Shown: positions 22,661 through 35,200 of the stretch, piece by piece | Position numbering within the stretch: position 1 is the first letter of the stretch | How the letters are laid out: every line of letters starts with the position of its first letter | NCBI GenBank assembly: GCA_026120035.1 | Contig: JALRME010000020.1 | Coordinates: forward strand, 310,001 to 374,000 | Source of the DNA: Coleophoma eucalyptorum | Taxonomy: Eukaryota; Ascomycota; Leotiomycetes; Helotiales; Dermateaceae | Length of the DNA stretch: 64,000 bases | Direction of reading: 5' to 3' | Made by a program: the position numbers and the translations under genes | The notes under the pieces: generated by a model | Told to the model about the DNA's origin: nothing | The model's input: only the letters and a program-made list of their open reading frames with translations | Database searches by the model: none

Positions 22661-23010
22661 AAGACTGCATAGATGGAAGATGGTAACAATGTTGTATATT
22701 GCGGTGTAAGAGATCTAATGATGAAGGCTCGGGGGGATGAGTTGGAAGGGAATATGCATGCGTGGCAAGGGAAATCTGGGGGGAAGGAGTCGCTGACGTA
22801 GATCAGCATACCCCAATCCAACTTGCTACGGCGGAGGCGTTTTGAATCTCGGCGTTCGACGGGGGCCGCGAACGAGCATTTTGTGTGGCCGACTTGTTCT
22901 TTCATAGACTTCGATTATACTGTACAGAAAGCCACCATCCAGACCTTAATTTGGTTTCGGTGTGCCCACCTAATTAATATCAATTCATACTTTCTATACC
23001 TTGCTCGTTC
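22661..23010. other. Intergenic, convergent 3' ends
   Basis: The 350 bp lie between the convergent erg25 (plus) and pterin dehydratase (minus) genes. It probably holds the 3' UTRs. No gene is supported. Confidence 0.5.
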
Positions 23011-23876
23011 TCAAGCGCTGCTCTGTTTTTTTGGCACACAACAGTCTCCACCTTCTACAGCAACCCTATCAGCGAGCTCCTTGCCGATTCCCCCAGTCTC
23101 TAAACCACCTCCCTCTACCTCTCCAGCCTCTGATGCTTTCAGATCACAAAATTTAGCCATCGAGATGTCCTTCTCCGATAACCCAGGCGGTGAATGAGTC
23201 GTCCAGCGGATAAACGTTGTGTTATATACCTACAATGTAAACATGATTATTCTCTGCTTATCCACCATTTTCTTTTCTCGGATTTTACATGCGGAACACA
23301 TGTGGGATGTAGAGTGACATTCGGTGATATGGGAAAGGAAAGTTATAAAGGAAAAGCCGACCTACATTGGACCATTCAGGGTGGTGTTTCTGTACTGTGC
23401 ATTCTGCTGCGACATTATTCATAAAGTCCTATACACAAAACTATATCAGTCTCTGATCCGACAACAACAAGCAAAAATTCCCCCCAAAAAAATGTTACGT
23501 CAATATATGGTTAGCCGTCTGAAACACTGCCCCAATACTCCCCAGATTAACCCAGATAGAAGCCTCCAACAAATTAAGACAAGGAAAAATCACAAACCCA
23601 ACACTTCTTGAACCCCTTGAACTTAAATGCCCTCTCGACACCGTTCCCCCCGGACGTTAAGATCCATCGGCCGCCATTTTCTTTCAAGAGCGGTAACAGT
23701 TCTCGCTCTAGATGTGCGGGATCGGAGTTTGCTGAGAACTTGGGGGATGTGGATGTGGTCATGTTGCGTGATCTGAGGCTAGGGATTGAGGTCCGGGGGC
23801 GTAGTGCAGGGAATTGGATTTGGGCCGTTTTGAGGAAGACTCGTGGGATGTTGATAGCACGTGAAGGAGGTGTCAT
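23011..23876 (-). CDS. Pterin-4a-carbinolamine dehydratase family protein
   Basis: The family dehydrates 4a-hydroxytetrahydropterins; in other organisms it recycles tetrahydrobiopterin or has a dimerisation cofactor role. Exons 23876-23598, 23428-23366 and 23229-23011 give 186 residues, all phase 0. Family blocks appear in order: GGRWILTSGGNGVERAFKFK, FKKCW, DFMNNVAAECTVQKHHPEW and SNVYNTTFIRWTTHSPPGLS. The last also covers the THxxxGLS and KD elements. The HHPEW histidine pair is catalytic in the family. The first 38 residues, before an internal Met at 23762, are basic and Arg/Ser/Pro-rich like a mitochondrial presequence, so the protein may be organellar or may start at the second Met. A Gly/Glu-rich tail ends with CC followed by VPKKQSSA. 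The function in this fungus is unknown. Confidence 0.9.
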
Positions 23877-25903
23877 TCTTAATAGAAGTCTGTTAAGATG
23901 GTGGTGGTGAACTCGAAAGGAGAGGCCGCTTCGACATTGTAGGTAATGTATGCAGTGGTTTGATGGGGATCATGTGATCTACGTGCTTGGTGAAGCTTTT
24001 CTTGACTACTTCTCTTTCGTCTCTTCTTCATCCCAATCTTTTTACCTAGAACAACAATAAAGTGTCGATTCTTAATCACCCTGGACATTGCATTTTATGT
24101 GTATATTCTTGGTTTTTTTTTGGATCTTTTTTTTTTCGTTTTCCTTTCTATTGCGGTTGATTGGAGATACTTTACGTCTTCTTATGGACCCCCCCCCCCC
24201 CCTCTCTCAGGCGGCGTGACGTCCTTGTACCTGGAGTGCTGAACGTCGCTAGATCACCATCTTTCTCTCGTCCAACATCTAGCTACCAAAGTTGCTTTTT
24301 AAAGTATGGATATCACCATCATGGATTCCTTAAACATTTATTTCTAGATGTAATAGAAGATACCACGCTCATAATCAATCACGTCAATCGACATCATTAT
24401 GTAAATATAAAATTTCTTTGTGAAGTCTTGGATTTTTCTCGCATCTTCCCGTCACTACCTCTTAAGCATATCTCCCTTGATACGCAAATCTATGATTTGA
24501 GGTCTATCATTTAGATCTATATTGCTACTCGCAGCGTTTGCGACTCCCTTCCGTGCCATAGAAGTCAATATCAACAATGTCAAAACCCAACCAGTCTAGA
24601 AGATAAAGAGTCGAGGTAAATAGAAGTATACCGATACGGAAAGATCACGAATTGGTTAAGGTGGATGGAGACCGAACAAGGGGATATCTATACGAAGGAC
24701 TTACTCCGTATGTGGCAATCCCGCGAAGGTTGGCGATCCTTGCATCCAAAGGGCGAAAACGAGGCTGCGCTGGTGGAGCAAGGATGGGTAGAAGATGGTT
24801 GCTATCAGCGGAGGGAGGTTCTGTTTACTAGGTGTATTTGTCACTTGCCATGAAGGCAGGTACTCCGTAGGATACTACAGTATTCAGTGAAGTCATAGTG
24901 CAGTCCACTGTAAGCCGGCTGCGCCTCAGGTACTGACCGTAACAAGCACTTGTCTCCAAGATCTGGACGATCGGAAGCCCGACAAGCGACCAACCAAACG
25001 ACCATCCGGGAATGCCGTGGCCGTGTTCTCGAAAACACCCACAAGATTCCATGCGCCGGGCAGCCAATGGCAGTGGGGCATGATCAGGGGCAAACACCGA
25101 CTATGTTATGCCTGGGTTGCACAAAGCAAGAAAATGTGCCGATGGGAGATTGTGCTTTGTGCCATGATGCAAGAAAACGTGACCTGGACATGAGCGATTG
25201 CGTGCTCGATTTCCATCGCGGACTACGGGCGGCTAAGCCGTATTCGGCCGAGTGTTGTAAGGCGAAACAGCTCCCGACGCAAAATTCAACCTCACCAGAG
25301 ACGAATCGGGAGTTTTGGGCTTAAACGGTACTGCGAAAGAGCATAGGAGTCCTGCAAAAGATAGATTTTCGGGAAGAGATGGCGGACTTAAGGGCCAGTG
25401 CTCAGATTACCCTCCTCCTGCATGCCTCTTCCTGCTTAGAAAGCTCTAGGTTATTGGTAATTGATGTCGTGCTCGATTCTGCCTCCCGCGCTCACTTACT
25501 CACTCCAGCCTCTTGTCCTCTTCACTTTGCTCATCTTCTCCCTCCTTCTCATATAACACCTGCACCCTCGTCTTCTTCGACGTCATTCTCATAACATCCC
25601 TCCTTAAAGACTCGGATCTGCTAGCTTGTAATTGCAACTTATTCTCCTCTTCTTAGCACACTTGAGCACATCATTGTCCCCAGAAATCTCGCTACCCCAC
25701 CTAATAGCCAGCAAAGAGCAAAGAATTTGTATAAGAAGAAATACATCCACAACAGTTCCACCCTTTCTTCTCTTTTCAAACATACCCACTATCCACTCGG
25801 AGAGCAAAGACAATAGCTACAGATCAAAAGCTTAGGAAAAGAAAACTCTTGCCTGCTTGTTTGCTGCTACTACTCAACAAGTACAAGTTCTTCCTCTTTC
25901 AAC
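23877..25903. other. Divergent intergenic region with low-complexity tracts
   Basis: The 2 kb lie between the pterin dehydratase gene (minus) and PAPS reductase (plus). A run of 14 C lies at 24189-24202, with T runs at about 24111-24136. The stretch 25480-25900 is strongly C/T-rich, as expected for a fungal promoter and 5' leader of the downstream gene. A 125-codon open frame at 24950-25324 has no ATG at its start and is not supported. No CACGTG element was seen in the last 600 bp. Confidence 0.55.
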
Positions 25904-26824
25904 ATGGGAGTTCACCGAGAATCAGAGGCTTCAAACCTCGAGTCTGGATATGCCTCTGGAGCCAGTTCAACAGGAACCATCCCACAAATTATCATCACCA
26001 AGCCACACCTTAAGTTTCTCAACAGCACACTCAACAATCTCAGTCCCATGGACATTCTCCGATGGTGCAAAATTACCTTCCCAAACCTTTATCAGACTAC
26101 TGCTTTCGGAATCACCGGACTCGTCACACTGGACATGCTCTCGAAACTTCAGACCGAGACACCATCCGCACCATCAATCGATGCCATCTTCCTCGATACG
26201 CTTTACCACTTCCAAGAGACACTTGACCTGGTAGAGCGAGCGAGGCAACGATACCCCAACGTGAACTTGCACGTGTACAAACCCGAAGGCTGTGAAACGA
26301 CTGAGGAATTCGAAGCCAAGCACGGCAAAGAATTATGGAAGTCGAATGCTGACCTGTACGACTGGGTTGCTAAGGTCGAGCCAGCGCAACGAGCCTACTC
26401 GGATCTGAACGTGGCTGCCGTCCTCACTGGCCGAAGACGTTCACAGGGCGCCAAGCGAGAGAGCCTCGAGATCATCGAGATTGACGAGGCTGGTCTGATC
26501 AAGATCAACCCTCTCGCTGCGTGGAGTTTCAAGCAGGTCAATGACTATGTCCGCGAGAACAACGTACCATACAACGAGCTGCTGGACCGGGGCTACAAGA
26601 GTGTGGGGGACTGGCACTCGACAGAACCCGTTGGCGAAGCCGAGGATGAGCGTTCTGGTCGCTGGAAGGGCCAGGCTAAGACCGAGTGCGGGATCCATAA
26701 CAAGCGATCAAAATACGCTCAGTTCTTGATGGAGATGGAACAGAAGCGTCAGCAAGAAGAGTTGGCCAGTGCCTTGGAAAAAGTGCAAGCTTCTGAACAT
26801 GAGGCGGTTGTCGTGACGGTCTGA
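25904..26824 (+). CDS. met16: Phosphoadenosine phosphosulfate (PAPS) reductase
   Basis: Thioredoxin-dependent reduction of PAPS to sulfite in the cytosol, the third step of sulfate assimilation (family knowledge). It is a single uninterrupted frame of 306 residues with ATG in a good context (ttcaacATGG). Family signatures are TAFGITGLVTLDMLSKL (about residues 65-81), IFLDTLYHFQETLDLV, the basic patch LTGRRRSQGAKRE, and INPLAAWSFKQVNDYV. The catalytic cysteine motif is KTECGIH near residue 265. A charged Glu/Gln-rich helix follows. The N-terminal Ser/Gly-rich extension of about 30 residues is typical of fungal members. No second Cys pair of the plant APS-reductase type is visible, consistent with a PAPS-specific enzyme. 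It works in the same pathway as the ATP sulfurylase at 46.5-48.5 kb. Confidence 0.95.
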   Translation: MGVHRESEASNLESGYASGASSTGTIPQIIITKPHLKFLNSTLNNLSPMDILRWCKITFPNLYQTTAFGITGLVTLDMLSKLQTETPSAPSIDAIFLDTLYHFQETLDLVERARQRYPNVNLHVYKPEGCETTEEFEAKHGKELWKSNADLYDWVAKVEPAQRAYSDLNVAAVLTGRRRSQGAKRESLEIIEIDEAGLIKINPLAAWSFKQVNDYVRENNVPYNELLDRGYKSVGDWHSTEPVGEAEDERSGRWKGQAKTECGIHNKRSKYAQFLMEMEQKRQQEELASALEKVQASEHEAVVVTV

Positions 26825-28961
26825 AGTTTCTTCAACCCCCATCTTTGATGGACCAAAAGTTATCCTTCTCATTGTCCTACATTTATCGACGCGCATCAGC
26901 GTTTTTTCTCCCCTTGATTGTCATCATCATCATTACGAAAGGGAAACTTCAGACAAAAATATCTGAAAAAGGAGTTCAGTTCGTCGGGGCGTTCTACGAG
27001 CATTAGTTGAATTTATTGATCATGGAATAATGGTGGGGCGTTTTGTTGTTTACTGGAGTTCTGTTCATGTTTCCGGCTGGAAACTCCTCTACATTTGTCC
27101 GTATTTGCATTTACGCATACCTTATAGATGGATCGAGATGGATGTGCATGATGACGACCTATTTTCCCGTTATACCGTAGTTCGTAGGTAGTAGTTAGAG
27201 AGAAGGGCTAGAAGATGATGGACAAGAAACCTTGAATAGAAAAAAGATCCTTCAAGCATCCATACGTCTTGACCGAGTGACATAGCGATAATGATAGTTA
27301 ATGACGGTGCAGAAGTCAAGTCTTGCTATCGAGAGATGCTTCTTTGTCTCGCCTTGCCGTGTCATGTCGTGTCGAGGAATGGTGCTAAGCTACCGGTTAT
27401 CCCACGTGCTCTGTTTCCCGCTTCCCCTCACTCGCACTTATTCCTCCCTCTCGACTCTCTCGTCAGCTCTTGCCCAGGCGCAAGGATTCAAGACATGTAA
27501 TGTTTCTCCTAAACATGCGATCTTCAGACATGAATCAGATCCCTTGATTTATGAGAAAACATCCTTTCCATATTTCTTGGCTCTTGCTAGAGCATGATGG
27601 CTTGCGCGCATGGCTTGTTGTAGTGGGAGTTCGGCTCGTGCGGGAGCGCGGAAAAGATTTTGAGAGGGGGGGGGGAAGGAAAGTAGGGATACCTGTCTTA
27701 CATTTGTTTCTCCGAACTGAAATGAGACCGGAAAAGACAATGTCTTGACATCTTAGACATAAGCTACAAAATGTATGTAAGGTGGTTGTTATCTATTTCT
27801 CCCTCACTGCCACCACATGATAGTGAATATCGTTTGGACTTGATGATTTCTGATTCTCCTCAATGAATGAAACCTGGACACGGTGGTATGAGACCTACAT
27901 TGCAACGTTGTGGAACGAGGCAGATTGAAAGACAAAATTAAGGTGTCTTCTCCCGCTCACAAGCATGGTGTAGGTTTGATTGTTTCTCTGAATTTCAAGG
28001 TTTTGTAGCGTGGGGACACTGATGCTATGATTTTCTATGTGAGCAAACTTGTGAACAGCATGGAGATAAAACAGATAAACGGGCACAGCGGTGTCTAGAA
28101 CCTTGGGGAATTTCGGATAAATTCCATAATATGAACATTAATACTCTTAGTGCCATGGCATAAGTTTCAACCATATACTAGTTCTCACGGGCTTGTGAAT
28201 ACATTATGATAATTCTTGATGAACTGCCAGATATACCGGTAGATTTACCAACCATTAAACTGCTACGACAGTGATATCCTTATATCTGCGACAATTGTCT
28301 CATTTCATGGACTTAAAATTTTAGCAAGTAAAATCTTCGGCTTTGATTAATGCCCTCATTGGAACAAGTCGTAATGACAGGGCGTAATAAGAAAATTTGG
28401 GCGCTGATTGATGGTGCGCCTTGTGTTGGCTCACATACGATTATTATCAAGAGCTCATTTCTCACAATCAGTCCGGTGCTGCCCCGAAGATATACTTGAA
28501 ACAATGCAATGCAGCACATGAGATGAAAGAAGCTTCGTATTCTTCAAGGAAATAAGCTTAACTCTACTGTACTGTACATCTGAAGATCAGGTGGGGGCAA
28601 GCGGCCGCTTTACGGGTCCTCACTTCTATGTCGTGTAAAGCTTTCGGCCACACTGGACCATGGGATTTGGGGTTTGCGATTGTACAATTTGGCTTGCAAT
28701 TGAGAAGCAAAGCTGTCGAGATGGTTGCGCCATTGAAATTTACAGTGATGGAAATTGAATGTGTGAAAGAATCGTCCATGATCAGCTTGCATACCTAAGC
28801 TTGAGATGGGGCGTGACCAGTAAAGGCTATGACGACACTGGAGCAAGCTTTGAAAATCAACATTCCACCGTGACACACTGTATTTCAACGTACAGCTTCC
28901 TCTCCAAACCTCGTTGTAAACTACCACCTTGATTCCAACGACAAGATTAATTACTAGAATT
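26825..28961. other. Intergenic region (2.1 kb)
   Basis: Same-strand spacer between PAPS reductase and the RRT8-like gene. A G-run lies at about 27666-27675. Open frames here are short and featureless. No gene is supported. Confidence 0.5.
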
Positions 28962-30198
28962 ATGTCAAGCAGCATGGAGACCGCAAGAGCTAAGGCCAAA
29001 GAAGTCGCGTCAGTACCAATCCCCCTGCTCAGCATTGAAGGCAGTGTCGCTGAACTGAGAATTGAAACAGCGTCGAGGACTACAACAAGGCAAAAGCAAT
29101 TGCTCAGTCTGCTGCGAAGTCGGGAGCATACCTGTACCCCATTAAGGGAATCTTTTATTTCCTTACCCACCGAGCGCTATGGAAGCCATTATTATCCAAG
29201 CTGGTGCCTACGATGACCCTATCTGTCGGCGTCATTGCCTTCATGTTCATCTTTACCTACCTTCCACAGTTTGCCGTTCTCGTGTTTGTTAATGGTCCTC
29301 TTGCGGCCTTCACCACGATCCTACTCACGCTCAGCGAGAGTTCCACACTCATCACGATCCTGTCGCGAACCTTCCTCATACAGGATGCTTTGGTAGACAC
29401 CTTTGACGGAACATTATTGGCCAAGAATGAAGCCGGTATTGTTGCGGAAGGTAGACAGATTAAGTCTGGAGGTGATCCCATTGCTAAGCTGGGGAAGCTG
29501 CTCAAGTCTCCCTTCGAAAAATTCACACCCAAGGCTTTGGTCCGATACATTATGTATCTTCCGTTAAACTTCATTCCCGTCGTTGGAACTGTCATATTTG
29601 TGTTCATCCAAGGCCGTACAAGAGGAAACTCTGTACACAATCGTGTAAGTTGATCGGATAACTGTGAGTGATGGTAGCTAACAATTATCTATAGTATTTT
29701 CAGCTTAAGAAATGGTCCAACGCGGAGCGCGAGGCCTGGTTGAAGGAGAATACTGGGCCATACACATCGTAAGTCTTCACAATATAGTCGTTACAGTGGC
29801 GTTCGACCAGCTGGGGCCGGTTCGTTTGTTGGGGTTCAGATTTTGGACTAGAATATGATAGATCACCTCTTATCATGTCGTCATTTCAAATCTGCTATTG
29901 TTTCTTTTTATTTCAATTTCGGCTGAGCGACCACTTACTTACTTTTCCTCTATAGATTTGGGACTGTGGCGACCCTCTTGGAGTTGGTTCCTGTCGCATC
30001 AATTCTGTTCAGTTTTACGAATACAGGTCAGACCCGTCCCGCTCGCTCCTTACTGAGACAATACTGATTAAAAATTAAGTTGGGGCAGCTCTCTGGGCCG
30101 CTGACATCGAAGCATCATCGGCTTCTGGAGATGTTCAGATGACAAACGTCAATTCTGTCGCCCCGAAATTGCGGGAGACAGCCAGGAAGGCCCAATAA
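28962..30198 (+). CDS. Multi-pass membrane protein, RRT8 / EI24-like
   Basis: Resembles the fungal RRT8/LDS family of multi-pass membrane proteins, implicated in yeast in spore-wall formation and lipid droplets (family knowledge; assignment from sequence pattern). Exons 28962-29008, 29071-29644, 29695-29768, 29956-30026 and 30080-30198 give 294 residues, all in phase. Splicing of the first intron restores EDYNKAKAIAQSAAKSGAYL and YPIKGIFYFLTHRALWKPLL, which are lost in the unspliced reading. Hydrophobic segments follow: LSVGVIAFMFIFTYLPQFAV, GPLAAFTTILLTL, YIMYLPLNFIPVVGTVIFVF and TVATLLELVPVASILFSF. Between them is a soluble loop with a conserved-looking KSPFEKFTPKALVRY. The short C-terminus is polar. 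The first donor (GTCAGT) is weaker than the others, so exon 1 is the least certain part. Confidence 0.85.
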
Positions 30199-32205
30199 GG
30201 ATCTTGCTGCAAGGTTCCGAATTGCATAATATCGAGCTGCACGCTCGCTTCCACATCAGCCCACTTGCATAGCAAGTGCATCTACCCGAAAGAGAACAGC
30301 ATCACAGTCAGCGTAGTAGCACTGATCCTCGCCACCACCGTTCAATTGTTTATTTTCTTATCCATAGCGTGGCGCTCTTGTTTGTCTTTTGTGCTTACCA
30401 TTGTAGTTATCCTGCATAGAATAGCAGCTCTAATCTGTGCTCTGATGCAAGAATCAATATTCTCTTGAACTTTCCAGTCTGCGCGTGCTTAAAGCATAGC
30501 TTCTTATTAGCGGAGCAGAAAAATCAAGAGTTATATCGATGCTGTAAGGTACAATAATACAAGTGATAGCTTGGGGACCCATAGTTATGGTTGCCCCTTC
30601 ATTGAGATTATCGTAGGGATCAGTACTTGAGATCCTTTGACGAAATTAAGGTACTTGAGATACCACGACACCAAGCTGCAACCTTACATCTCGTTAGCCT
30701 GCACCTGCAGTAGTGACACATACTAGCTGGCGAGACGGGTTGAATAGCTCGCTGCCTTGATGCTCTAGATTACCTTTGCATATGTCTCTCGGCAGCTTGC
30801 TATGCAAGCAGCAGCTTTCGATTCACGTTTCTGCGAACGGCGGCGCTGAGGTACGAGGGCACTAGCAGCCCAACGTTGTGTCCACCATTGAAGCCATTAT
30901 GTCCTTGCCATGTCTTGCATGCAAGACGGCTGATAAGCAAGTTTTGTAATCTGATTGGAGTCTAAAGGGCTATTCTAGGTAGCATGGGCACACTTCCTCC
31001 CACCAACATTAGATGGAGGCTTCGGCTGACACGAGAGCTAAAGTCGAGCCACAATCAATATTGCCGTGTCTGCAAGTCGTAAAGCCCTCCCTGATCTGCG
31101 TATGACAGGATTGTTCCCTACTGCAGGAACAGGAACACATTTTCGGGATGCTGCAGCCTCGTTTAATGGGGGGCGTCGGTAGGTCATCCCCTAGCCTGGC
31201 CTGCCGTGCTACTCTAACGGATTTCCCGTCGCACATCATCTTCAGATGAAGATTCTAGGCAAGCCCAAGCATGTGCGTTTGCCTGCAAATCGAGATTTTG
31301 GATCACGGCGTTGCTGGCAAGGAAGCCTTCAAGGACCCCCCCCGGCAATCGCATCTCTGGCGTAGAAACTCGAACTCGCAAGAAGACATGCGAGTCAGTC
31401 GGGTACCTGCCCTCCAGGTGCCTAGATTGAAATGAGCGTAGGGTAGAGCAAGATCCCCCAAAGATGCGAATCTGATGGATCTCAACTCAACTGGCAACCT
31501 GCTTCTGAGGAGCTCTGTATCCATGCTCGTTTGCAGGCAACATAGCGAAGCAGGGGAGAGCTAAAGTGATGTGCAGCAACCTAATCAGCGCGGAGTGCAG
31601 GGCAATGCTGATTGACTGCATGGATACTTTCCATTTGCAAATCTATCAGAGATGGAGATTGGCGAGCCGGTCGCTTCTGTCCCCTTTCCCTCGCGTAGCT
31701 GCACATCCCATCACAATACCGCCTCCACGCCAACTGTCGATGCTGACTTCCTCGACGCTCACTTCCACCGGCCCAGAGTGGACCCGGCACACCCCAGCTC
31801 CTAGCAAATCGCATCTGAGGAGCTGTATTGTTGCATTAGCTGCGGCTGTCTCAATTTCTATATCTTCTTGCTCTTCGTACCTCTTCAATCGACTTCTTCT
31901 TTTCTTCTCCACCCTTCTCACTTGTCACCATCGACAACCTCTGCTCGGGTCGATAGCTCGGTCTTCCTCGACATAGGGCTCTTCAACACCCATAATACTA
32001 ATCGTAGCAGCACGCTATTGAGTCATTCGTTTCTACCTGCTGTTCAAGCACCACACTCTTTTCCTCTCCCGTCGAGACTTTGGCAGTTCATTCTGCTCTT
32101 CAGTGAGTTGCCAACCTCCCCTTGCTTCTATCCCTATTGGGGATGCCATTGGTCCACCGCGTTGCATAAGGTCAGACCTGACAGCTTCGATACGATTAGG
32201 TCACA
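30199..32205. other. Intergenic region (2 kb), promoter of the repeat protein
   Basis: Same-strand spacer. The last about 400 bp (31810-32205) are C/T-rich and probably hold the promoter and 5' leader of the gene at 32206. Nearby open frames on both strands show no domain features. No gene is supported. Confidence 0.5.
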
Positions 32206-35200
32206 ATGAGAGTCAACTTCGTCAATGCCGGCCTCGTGTCGGTGGCCCTCGTCTCCTTGACGCTGGCTCCTGTTGCCGAGGCCTTGCCAAAATGGATGAT
32301 GGGAAACAAGCGTCAAGCTGCCTATGCTCCTCCTTCTTATGGCGCCTATCCACCACTGCCATATCCTGGCCATTACAGCTATGGTGGGTATGGACCAAAG
32401 CCGACTGAGTCTTCCAGCTCCTCCAGCTCCAGCTCTTCCAGCTCTTCCAGCCTATCTAGCTCTTCCAGTGTTGGCTCTACTGGTGGCTCTACAGGTATGT
32501 CGAATTGTGTCTCTTTTCAGATAGTCTAGCTAATAATTGTCTTTCAAGGAACTCTTCCTAGCTCTTCCTCATCTTCGTCAATCCAGACTTCAGGAATCTC
32601 TACTGGAACTACCTCTGGTAATAATTCTCCTGTTGGCACCACCCCAGCAAACTTTAGCTCCTCTGCTTCTCCAACGCCATATTCCACCACAATCACAACT
32701 GACATCTTGGTGACCATTACCGAAACACTCACTACTGAGATTACGACTGAGCATCCAGAGACACTAACTTTTCCAACGACTCACACGACTACCAGTCTTA
32801 CTACTGTCATTGTTTCCTCATCCACTGGGACCAGCTCCATTCCATTCCCAATTTCCAACTCTACCAGCACATTTGGACCAACTGGTACTGGCACCGGATC
32901 GCTTACATCCTCAAGTGCAAGCAGCTCTTCGTCAGGAACATCGTCTATTCCATTCCCAATTTCTAACTCGACAAGCACATTTGGGCCAACTGGTACTGGC
33001 ACCGGATCGCTTACATCCTCAAGCGCAAGCAGCTCTTCGTCAGGAACATCGTCTATTCCATTCCCAATTTCTAACTCGACAAGCACATTTGGGCCAACTG
33101 GTACTGGCACCAGATCGCTTACATCCTCGAGTGCGAGCAGCTCGTCGTCAGGAACATCATCCATTCCGTTCCCAATTTCCAACTCGACAAGCACATTTGG
33201 ACCAACTGGTACTGGCACCGGATCGCTTACATATTCAAGCGCGAGCAGCTCGTCGTCAGGAACATCATCCATTCCGTTCCCAATTTCCAACTCGACAAGC
33301 ACATTTGGACCAACTGGTACTGGCACCGGATCGCTTACATCCTNNNNNNNNNNNNNNNNNNNNNNNNNNNNNNNNNNNNNNNNNNNNNNNNNNNNNNNNN
33401 NNNNNNNNNNNNNNNNNNNNNNNNNNNNNNNNNNNNNNNTCCTCAAGTGCAAGCAGCTCTTCGTCGGGAACATCGTCTATTCCATTCCCAATTTCTAACT
33501 CGACAAGCACATTTGGGCCAACTGGTACTGGCACCGGATCGCTTACATCCTCAAGCGCAAGCAGCTCTTCGTCAGGAACGTCGTCTATCCCATTCCCAAT
33601 TTCCAACTCGACAAGCACATTTGGACCAACTGGTACTGGCACTGGATCGACTCCATCCTCAAGCGCAAGCAGTTCGTCGTCAGGACCAGGCTTTACAACT
33701 GGTACTGGGTCTCCGATACTTCCATCCGGGAGCGAGAGTAGCTCCCTAGCCTCGACCACAACTACCCCGTATCCGGTCTCGAATAGCACTTCATCTTTTG
33801 GCCCTACGGGCTCAGGCTCCGTGGGACCTTCATCTAGCATTGGCATCTATAGACCGCCACCTCCATATTCTCACTTCTCTTACTCCCACTCATCTCTAAG
33901 TTCCACTCCATACCCGACTTCTAATTCTACCACTACGGTAGGACCCACTGGATCATCGTCTTCAACAGTCCCTCTCAGCACTGGTCCAACTGGTGGTTCA
34001 TCGAGCAGCTCGCCGGTCTCGACAGGACCTTCGACTGGATCCTCATCTTCGACGGTCCCTCTCAGCACTGGTCCTACTGGTAGTTCATCAAGCACCGTAC
34101 CTCTATCGACTGGACCTTCGACTGGATCTTCGTCTTCAACAATCCCTCTCAGCACCGGTCCATCCGGTCCATCCAGTACCGGCCCAACAACGACTCCTCC
34201 CTTTCCAAGCACGAACTCAACAACAACTGTCGGTCCAACTGGTAGTTCATCGAGCAGTTCGCCAGTTTCGACTGGACCTTCGACTGGATCATCGTCTTCA
34301 ACGGTACCTCTCAGCACTGGTCCATCTGGTAGTTCATCAAGCACCGTACCTCTATCGACTGGACCTTCGACTGGATCCTCGTCTTCAACGGCCCCGCTCA
34401 GCACCGGCCCATCAAGGAGTCCATCCAGCTATGGCCCATCTACGACACCTTATTATCCAAGCACGAACTCGACAACAACTGTCGGTCCAACCGGAAGTTC
34501 ATCGAGCAGTTCGCCAGTTTCGACTGGACCTTCGACTGGATCATCGTCTTCAACGGTACCTCTCAGCACTGGCCCAACTGGTAGTTCATCGAGCAGTTCG
34601 CCGGTCTCGACAGGACCTTCGACTGGATCCTCATCTTCGACGGTCCCTCTCAGCACTGGTCCTACTGGTAGTTCATCAAGCACCGTACCTCTATCGACTG
34701 GACCTTCGACTGGATCTTCGTCTTCAACAATCCCTCTCAGCACCGGTCCATCCGGTCCATCCAGTACCGGCCCAACAACGACTCCTCCCTTTCCAAGCAC
34801 GAACTCAACAACAACTGTCGGTCCAACTGGTAGTCCATCGAGCAGTTCGCCAGTTTCGACTGGACCTTCGACTGGATCATCGTCTTCAACGGTACCTCTC
34901 AGCACTGGCCCAACTGGTAGTTCATCGAGCAGCTCGCCGGTCTCGACAGGACCTTCGACTGGATCCTCATCTTCGACGGTCCCTCTCAGCACCGGTCCAT
35001 CTAGTACTGGCCCATCTACGACACCTTATTATCCAAGCACGAACTCGACAACAACTGTCGGTCCAACCGGCACACCCAGCAGTCCCTCTAGCAGCTCGCC
35101 GGTCTCGACTGGACCATCATCTTCCACAGTCCCTCTTAGTACTGGTCCATCCGGTAGTTCATCGAGCAGTTCGCCAGTCTCAACTGGACCTTCAACTGAA

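Noticed and set aside
24105..24205. Homopolymer C and T runs as a functional element
   Set aside because: Ordinary low-complexity intergenic sequence; run length is also prone to sequencing error.
24950..25324. 125-codon frame with CLGC and CALC pairs resembling a zinc finger
   Set aside because: No ATG at its start, Cys spacing fits no known finger, and no splice structure links it to a neighbour.
33440..33498. Apparent frameshift of the secreted repeat protein after the N run
   Set aside because: Explained by an arbitrary gap length; repeat period arithmetic restores the frame.
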